Assembly: GCA_963728855.1 (NCBI GenBank) | Contig: CAVSLN010000007.1 | Location: 372,001 to 436,000, forward strand | From: AC-43 sp963728855 | GTDB lineage: Bacteria; Actinomycetota; Actinomycetes; Mycobacteriales; Micromonosporaceae | Reading direction: 5' to 3' | DNA: 64,000 nt | Part shown: one piece after another, positions 59,620-64,000 of the stretch | Position numbering within the stretch: position 1 is the stretch's first letter | Layout of the letters: each line of letters begins with the position of its first letter | Position numbers and translations under genes: made by a program | Notes under the pieces: model-generated | Seen by the model: the letters and a program-made list of their open reading frames with translations, nothing else | The model's database searches: none | What the model was told of the DNA's origin: nothing

Positions 59620-60285
59620 TCACCTCTTCCTGGTACGGGCCGGCGGGCGTACGCCGGCGATCTGCTGGGCGAACTCCGCGAAGGCGTCGGCGACCTGGTC
59701 GCGTGTGTAGGGCTGGTCCGGTCCGAACCAGTTCGCCACCCGTACCCCCATGCTTCCGATCGCGGTGGCGGCGAGCGTGATGTCGCTGACGGTGAAGACG
59801 CCCCGCTGGACGCCGCGGCGCAGCACCCGCAGCCCCAGGTCGCGCGACTGGTCGCGCAGGGCGAGCGCGGGCGCGGCCTGTTCCCCGGTCAGGGCGTGCA
59901 GCTCCTGGTTGGCGACCAGGGCGAGCAGCGGGTAGTCGGTGTGCGCCAGCACCTGGGCCCGGACCAGCGCGGCCAGCTGGTCGGCCGGTTCGGGGCCGGC
60001 GTCGACCAGTGCCTGCTGCATCCGCTGGTGCAGCTCCTCGTGCCCGATCCGCACGAGTGCCGCCAGGATGTGCGCCTTCGACGGGTAGTGGGCGTACAGG
60101 GTCGCGGAGTTGATCCCGATGCCGGCGGCGATGTCGCGGATCGAGGTGCCGTGGAAGCCGTACTCGGCGAACAGGCGCAGCGCGGAGAGCAGGATCCGCC
60201 CCGGTGTCCCGGGTGGCGCGACGCCCTCCGGCAGCAGCGCGTCCACCGCGTTCAGCCGGCGTGGGTCCCATCTCGGGTTGGTCAC
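59620..60285 (-). CDS. TetR-family regulator
   Basis: The 221-residue protein has the helix-turn-helix RILLSALRLFAEYGFHGTSI RDIAAGIGINSATLYAHYPS (about residues 30-70) followed by a typical ligand domain. ATG 60285 lies 30 bp before the first of two palindromes containing AATCGATT (60315-60392), which are the likely operators. It precedes the hydrolase gene by 7 bp, so it probably controls its own operon. The plus-strand promoter in the same gap points at a broken lyase gene. Confidence 0.92.
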   Translation of the reverse strand: MTNPRWDPRRLNAVDALLPEGVAPPGTPGRILLSALRLFAEYGFHGTSIRDIAAGIGINSATLYAHYPSKAHILAALVRIGHEELHQRMQQALVDAGPEPADQLAALVRAQVLAHTDYPLLALVANQELHALTGEQAAPALALRDQSRDLGLRVLRRGVQRGVFTVSDITLAATAIGSMGVRVANWFGPDQPYTRDQVADAFAEFAQQIAGVRPPARTRKR

Positions 60286-60314
60286 GCGGACCTGCCCTTC
60301 GTACTGGCGCCAAG

Positions 60315-60392
60315 CAATCGATTGGTTGACACCCTAGCCGGTCGGGCCAATATTAGCCATTACCCCAGTACCCAGCCAATCGATTGATTGGC
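60315..60392. promoter_or_regulatory. Two AATCGATT palindromes around a plus-strand promoter
   Basis: CAATCGATTG lies at 60315-60324, and GCCAATC-GATT-GATTGGC, an 18-bp palindrome, at 60375-60392. Between them TTGACA (60326-60331) and AATATT (60349-60354) are spaced 17 bp, a consensus-like promoter firing rightward. The operators are placed to block it and the leftward TetR promoter. They probably bind the TetR protein encoded at 59620-60285. Confidence 0.6.
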
Positions 60393-61682
60393 GACCTTGA
60401 AGGAGACCGGGCGCTCTGCGGCTTCCGGCTCACCGGCTCGCGCGGGCTGTCGGTACCGGTCGGTGCCACCCACATCCAGATCACCCGCAACGTGTTCCAG
60501 ATGGCCGGCAGCGTGCAGTGCTGGCTGACGGTCGCCGGCGACGATGCGCAGATCGACCACAACACGTTCCAGCACAAGAGCACGATCGGCAACTTCATCG
60601 AGGTCGTCGGCCCGGGCGGCTCCGGCATGGCGCAGCGGACCTGGATACACCACAACTACTTCCTCGACCAGTCATACAGCGGAGGCAACGGCGGGGAGTC
60701 GATCCGGGTCGGGCTGTCCGGTAGGCAGCACAGCTCGGCATACGCCATCGTCGAGGACAACCTCTTCGAGGCATGCAACGGCGACCTGGAAGTCATCTCC
60801 GTGAAGTCATCAGACGACACCATCCGATACAACACCCTGCGCAACAGCAAAGGCACCATCACGCTGCGGCACGGCTGGCGCAACGTGGTGGAAGGCAACT
60901 TCCTGCTGGGCAACGCCACCGGCATCCGGATGTTCGGCAACTACCACCGCGTCGTCAAACAACGTCATCGAGAGCTCCACCGGGCAGGCCATGGAGGTCG
61001 GCAGCGGCGAGGTCCGGGACGACACCATCAGCGGTACCAACCACGAGGCCGTCGACCACGCGCTGGTCGCTTTCAACACCTTCGTCAACGACCGGTCCTC
61101 GCCGATCCAGATGGGCGACGGCGGCAAGGCGTACGCGCCGAGCGACGTGACCGTGGCGGACAACATCGTCAGCGGCAGCGGCTCCGCGGTCAAGCTGAAC
61201 GGCGGGACGAACCTGCACTACCAGGGCAACATCCGCTACGGGCTGTCCGGCGGCGGCATGCCCGCCAGCGGATACACCACCGCCAACCCGCGGCTGGTCC
61301 TGGACTCCCACGGTCTCTACCGGCTTTCCGGCGGCAGCCCGGCGATCGACGCGGCCCTCGGCACCTACGGCGACGTCGTGCTCGACATGGACGCGCAGAG
61401 CCGGACCGGCACCAAGGACGTCGGCGCCGACGAGTACGGCGCGGCCGGCCCGCTGCACGAGCCGCCCACCACCGCCGACGTGGGTCCGGCCGCGGGGGAC
61501 AGCGGCGGCAGCTACGTGCAGAGGAGCGTCACCACGGGCACCGCCGGGTACCGCCACCGTCGCCATCCGCTTCGCCAACGGCAGCACCGCCAACGAACGC
61601 CGGTACCACCACGGTCCGGGCGACCGCGACCACCGCGGGCGGCGGACCCAACGTGGACTACATCGACGTCCAGCAACCTTGA
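60384..61682 (+). pseudogene. PL6 polysaccharide lyase fragment with CBM remnant
   Basis: From the start of the ORF the sequence matches the middle of chondroitinase-B/alginate-lyase-type (PL6) beta-helices: THIQITRNVFQMAG, VAGDDAQIDHNTFQHKST, WIHHNYFLDQSY and VEDNLFEACNGDLEVISVKS, DTIRYNTLRNSKGTITLRHG. The signal peptide and first third are missing. At 60957-60959 an extra A shifts the frame; it continues NNVIESSTGQAMEVGSGEVR, LVLDSHGLYRLSGGSPAIDA and VGADEYG. A CBM35-like tail is collapsed: IRFANGSTANER abuts TTTVRATATTAGGGPNVDYIDVQ from another frame. It is therefore a decayed extracellular lyase directly behind an operator and promoter. Confidence 0.75.
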
Positions 61683-61751
61683 CGCGGCGGTGGGCCGGCG
61701 CGCCGCCGACGCCGGAATGCGGCCCAGGTCGTGGTGTGGTACGTGTAGGCC

Positions 61752-62195
61752 ATGGCCATCACGGTGTCCAGCAGCGCGTTCGTCGACGGGGACGAGATCC
61801 CACGCCGGTACACCTGTGACGGGGAGAACGTGTCGCCGCCGCTGCGCTTCGCCGGGGCACCGCCGGGTACCGAGGATCTGGCGTTGCTGCTCGAAGACCC
61901 CGACGCGCCCCGCGGGACGTTCGTGCACTGGGTCGCCTGGGGCATCGACCCGGCGAAGGCCGCGCTCGCGGAGGGTGAGGCCGCACCCGGTACCGGCACC
62001 AACGGCTTCGGCCAGCGAACCTACGGGGGACCGTGCCCACCCCGGGGCGCCACCCACCGGTACGTCTTCACGGTCTTCGCCCTGTCCCACCGGCTCGACC
62101 TGGCACTCGGCGCGTCCGCCGACGACCTGCGCCGGGCGGTGGCGGGCGCGGTCCTCGCCGCGGGTCGCCTCGCCGCCCGCTACGCTCGCGCGTGA
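61752..62195 (+). CDS. YbhB/YbcL-family (PEBP-like) protein
   Basis: The 147-residue protein has the bacterial PEBP pattern: FVDGDEIPRRYTCDGENVSP, LALLLEDPDAPRGTFVHWVA (DPDAP and HW ligand-site motifs), GTGTNGFGQRTYGGPCPPRG and HRYVFTVFALSHRLDL. Such proteins bind phosphate-like ligands and have unknown physiological roles in bacteria. No signal peptide is visible. It follows the broken lyase by 70 bp and abuts a truncated transposase on the opposite strand at its 3' end. Confidence 0.93.
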   Translation: MAITVSSSAFVDGDEIPRRYTCDGENVSPPLRFAGAPPGTEDLALLLEDPDAPRGTFVHWVAWGIDPAKAALAEGEAAPGTGTNGFGQRTYGGPCPPRGATHRYVFTVFALSHRLDLALGASADDLRRAVAGAVLAAGRLAARYARA

Positions 62196-62214
62196 GCCGC
62201 GCCGCGAGACAGGA

Positions 62215-62646
62215 ACGACCGGGCTTCTGCGGGGACAGCCCCCAGGAGCGCAGATACTTAGCGATGGTGACCAGCGACAGGCCGATCCCGAACCAGCGGC
62301 GCGCCAGATCCCGTACCTGCGGGCGGGTCCAGACCAGGCCGGGCAGGGCCACCTGGTCGGGATGCTTGCCGATGACCGCTCGGCGCAGCCGGGCCTCCTG
62401 TCGTGGGTCGAGGGCCTTCTGCTCGCCCGGGCGCCGGCCCCGCTTGCCGGCTCTCAACGCCTGGTTTCCCTTGCGGGCAACGGCGTTGACCCACCGCGAC
62501 ACCGCCTGCGGCGATACACCGAGCACCGTGGACACTGCCGCCTGGGTGAATCCCGCCTTGACCGCCGCGACCGCGCGGCGGCGCAGATCTTCTTGCGCCG
62601 CAGGGGAAAGCCGCCGCGCGTGCCGCACCCCACACCCATATACCAC
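62215..62646 (-). pseudogene. IS630-type transposase, 3'-truncated
   Basis: From GTG 62646 the frame reads RLSPAAQEDLRRRAVAAVKA, then AAVSTVLGVSPQAVSRWVNA, GRRPGEQKALDPRQEARLRR and VRDLARRWFGIGLSLVTIAK YLRSWGLSPQKP. This is the N-terminal double helix-turn-helix of IS630-family transposases. The DDE catalytic domain should follow QKP but unrelated sequence beside the YbhB stop follows instead. A promoter-like TTGACC/TGATAG pair lies upstream on the minus strand (about 62645-62679). The gene is a relic. Confidence 0.72.
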
Positions 62647-62649
62647 TAA

Positions 62650-62875
62650 CTATCACAAACCATTTGAGTTACGGGTCAATACGAGCTGTGTTTCAACTTC
62701 CTGGCCATACCGGCCTTCGCCTGAGACCACCGTCATCCAACCACCGAAAGATCGTGCGCCGCGAGCGCAGGAGGGAGAAGCCGGTGTAGATCGCGATCGA
62801 GGCCACAACGGAGCGGCCGACGAGGTCATGCATCGCGGCGAGGGCCCGCCAGTTGGCAGGCGCCGGAAACCTCAG
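62650..62875. other. Short non-coding stretch
   Basis: This AT-richer 225 bp holds the end of the IS630 relic (inverted-repeat end not identified) and no convincing ORF on either strand. Confidence 0.4.
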
Positions 62876-63085
62876 TCATTTCGATGTAACGAGGAACGTG
62901 TCGGCCACCGCGACGTCGGGTGGCTGCCGGAAGTAAATGGTGATCCTGCCGGGCGGCGTCGTGTCGCGGACGCGGAACGTCATCGTGAAGCCGCTGCAGG
63001 CGTCCGTGGTCAGGGTACCGCCGCGGCCGATTCTGTGAACCGGTCGGGGCAGCATGGCATCAGCCGAGCGGGTTGTCGGCGTCAC
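62876..63085 (-). CDS. Unidentified short ORF, possible gene fragment
   Basis: The minus frame encodes up to 69 residues, of which the last 35 (SGFTMTFRVRDTTPPGRITI, then YFRQPPDVAVADTFLV) look like beta strands of a secreted or lipoprotein domain. The start overlaps the end of the enoyl-CoA hydratase gene. No family is recognised. It may be the 3' fragment of a lost gene. Confidence 0.25.
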   Translation of the reverse strand: MTPTTRSADAMLPRPVHRIGRGGTLTTDACSGFTMTFRVRDTTPPGRITIYFRQPPDVAVADTFLVTSK

Positions 63086-63731
63086 GGAGCGTGTTTAGCA
63101 CCGGCGCGTACATGCGGGCCTTGATCACGCCAAGGGTGGGGCCGGCCTTGCTCGTCTGGGCCTCGGCGAGCGCGATCGTAGTGGGGCGTACCGCGTCCTC
63201 GTCCACGGCGCGGTCGACGATGCCGTCCGCCACGGCGTCGGAGCCGTCATAGCGGCGGGCGGTGGTCATCGCCTCGTGCGCGGTACGCGGGGCCAGCCGG
63301 GCCTGGATCAGCGCGGACATGCCCCGGGTGAACGGAATGTTGATGTCTGCCTCGGGCAGGCACCAGTAGCCGCGGTCGGCGCGCATCACCCGGAAGTCGT
63401 GCGCGAGCGACAGCATCGCACCCGCCGCGAAAGTGTGCCCCTGCAGCGCCGCCACCGTGATCACCGGCAGGGCGAGGACACGGGCGAACAGTTCGTGGAC
63501 GCTGACCACGTACTGCTGGTACTCATCCGGGTTGGCGCCCAGCCATTCCAGGTCCAGCCCGTTGGAGAAGAACTTGCCGGTCGCGGCGGTAACCAGGGCG
63601 CACGATGTGGCGGCCTTCTCCACCTCGTCCAGCGCCGCCTGCACGGCGGCGATCCAGTCCGGGTGGAACCGGTTCTCCCCGTCCCCGAGGTCGAGGACGA
63701 ACACGTCGTTGTGGCGGTCGAGAGTTGGCAC
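63060..63731 (-). CDS. Enoyl-CoA hydratase/isomerase family protein
   Basis: GTG 63731 is preceded by GAGGAG at 6 bp; the longer ORF to 63998 is a chimera. The 223-residue protein has the crotonase fold: LVTAATGKFFSNGLDLEWLG (CoA and oxyanion-hole strand), VITVAALQGHTFAAGAMLSL AHDF (second oxyanion-hole Gly) and YWCLPEADINIPFTRGMSAL. The usual catalytic Glu pair is partly altered (HTFAAGAM in place of GxxxGGG), so it may be an isomerase rather than a hydratase. It acts on acyl-CoA substrates in the cytoplasm. It is shorter than average (about 260) at the C terminus. Confidence 0.88.
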   Translation of the reverse strand: MPTLDRHNDVFVLDLGDGENRFHPDWIAAVQAALDEVEKAATSCALVTAATGKFFSNGLDLEWLGANPDEYQQYVVSVHELFARVLALPVITVAALQGHTFAAGAMLSLAHDFRVMRADRGYWCLPEADINIPFTRGMSALIQARLAPRTAHEAMTTARRYDGSDAVADGIVDRAVDEDAVRPTTIALAEAQTSKAGPTLGVIKARMYAPVLNTLRDADNPLG

Positions 63732-63768
63732 GGTGGGCTCCTCGAGTGAGGTGGCGGTGGGTAGCGGG

Positions 63769-64000
63769 TCAGGACCGGTCACGTAGCACGTGGACCAGCA
63801 GGTCGTGGATCTCGCGGCGGCGGCTTCCAGCGGGACGCGCTGCTCTTCTCGGCCGGGCACGTGATCACGGTGATGAACCCGGCCACCCCGGCGGAGCGAT
63901 CGGCCGGTAGCCCGAGCCGGGCGAACAGCCGGCGAGTGCGTTCCACCGGCGGGCGAACCACCGCGGCGGCGGAGCGGACCAATGCGATAGTCCGCCATCG
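63769..64000 (-). pseudogene. Partial gene at window edge, probably TetR-like, frameshifted
   Basis: The minus strand reads RRLFARLGLPADRSAGVAGF ITVITC in one frame from the edge. The likely C terminus (REIHDLLVHVLRDRS, stop at 63769-63771) is in another frame, with a shift near 63840-63860. The composition and helix pattern resemble the C-terminal ligand domain of TetR regulators. It continues outside the window, so the call is tentative. Its stop lies 38 bp before the enoyl-CoA hydratase start. Confidence 0.3.

Noticed and set aside
63060..63998. 312-residue enoyl-CoA hydratase ORF
   Set aside because: The N-terminal 89 residues are Arg-rich shadow; the GTG at 63731 has a GAGGAG site and begins the fold.
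1..64000. CRISPR arrays, tRNA or rRNA genes
   Set aside because: No regularly spaced repeats and no cloverleaf-like or rRNA-like sequence were noticed; a dedicated tRNA scan was not possible.

Overview
The window is high-GC DNA from a filamentous actinomycete, most likely a Micromonosporaceae member. The grounds are strong G/C third positions, GTG/TTG starts with GTGA/ATGA overlaps, LAL-type LuxR regulators of about 940 aa, an Scr1-type XRE regulator paired with DUF397, and several regulator plus tiny-gene modules. The genus is inferred. No tRNA, rRNA or CRISPR array was recognised.

Layout. 0-3.6 kb: end of a PfkB kinase and a LAL regulator. 3.6-7 kb: a mosaic of gene fragments (methyltransferase, phage terminase small subunit, cell-wall protein, molybdopterin oxidoreductase) around an XRE/DUF397 module. 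7-12.2 kb: a leftward CobW GTPase / methyltransferase / ArsD-like / cysteine desulfurase operon behind a GAF histidine kinase. 12.2-20.7 kb: acyl-CoA synthetase, then 2OG oxygenase / methyltransferase / carnitine-type acyltransferase with a second LAL regulator. 20.7-28.4 kb: acyltransferase and SPFH protein, then a leftward sugar operon (two GT4 enzymes, an alpha/alpha-barrel protein, a GH130 protein). 28.4-32.7 kb: decayed and small genes.

32.8-40.7 kb is the best-defined system. It is an intact, tightly coupled rightward operon of the Nit1C / MSMEG_0565-0572 type: flavin oxidoreductase, amidohydrolase, Sll0783-family protein, radical SAM protein, GNAT-AIR fusion, nitrilase, a second nitrilase whose catalytic Glu and Cys are both Asp, and a glycosyltransferase. 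A perfect inverted repeat lies just upstream. Known members of this cluster family are linked to nitrogen starvation and cyanide or nitrile assimilation.

40.9-55.4 kb holds two XRE regulators with matching leaders and two copies of a small gene pair (a broken third copy lies at 5.5 kb), secreted PhoD and beta-propeller-like proteins, and a pxpBCA 5-oxoprolinase operon split by an IS607-type element with TnpA and TnpB. 55.4-64 kb holds alpha/beta hydrolases, two TetR regulators, an ATP-grasp protein, a broken PL6 lyase behind two palindromic operators, an IS630 fragment and an enoyl-CoA hydratase.

About ten genes carry apparent frameshifts (5.5, 7.3, 16.2-16.7, 23.3, 29.45, 30.6, 43.0, 61.0 and 63.9 kb), while the Nit1C-type operon has none. 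This could be real decay of accessory DNA or uncorrected sequencing indels; the raw sequence cannot settle which.
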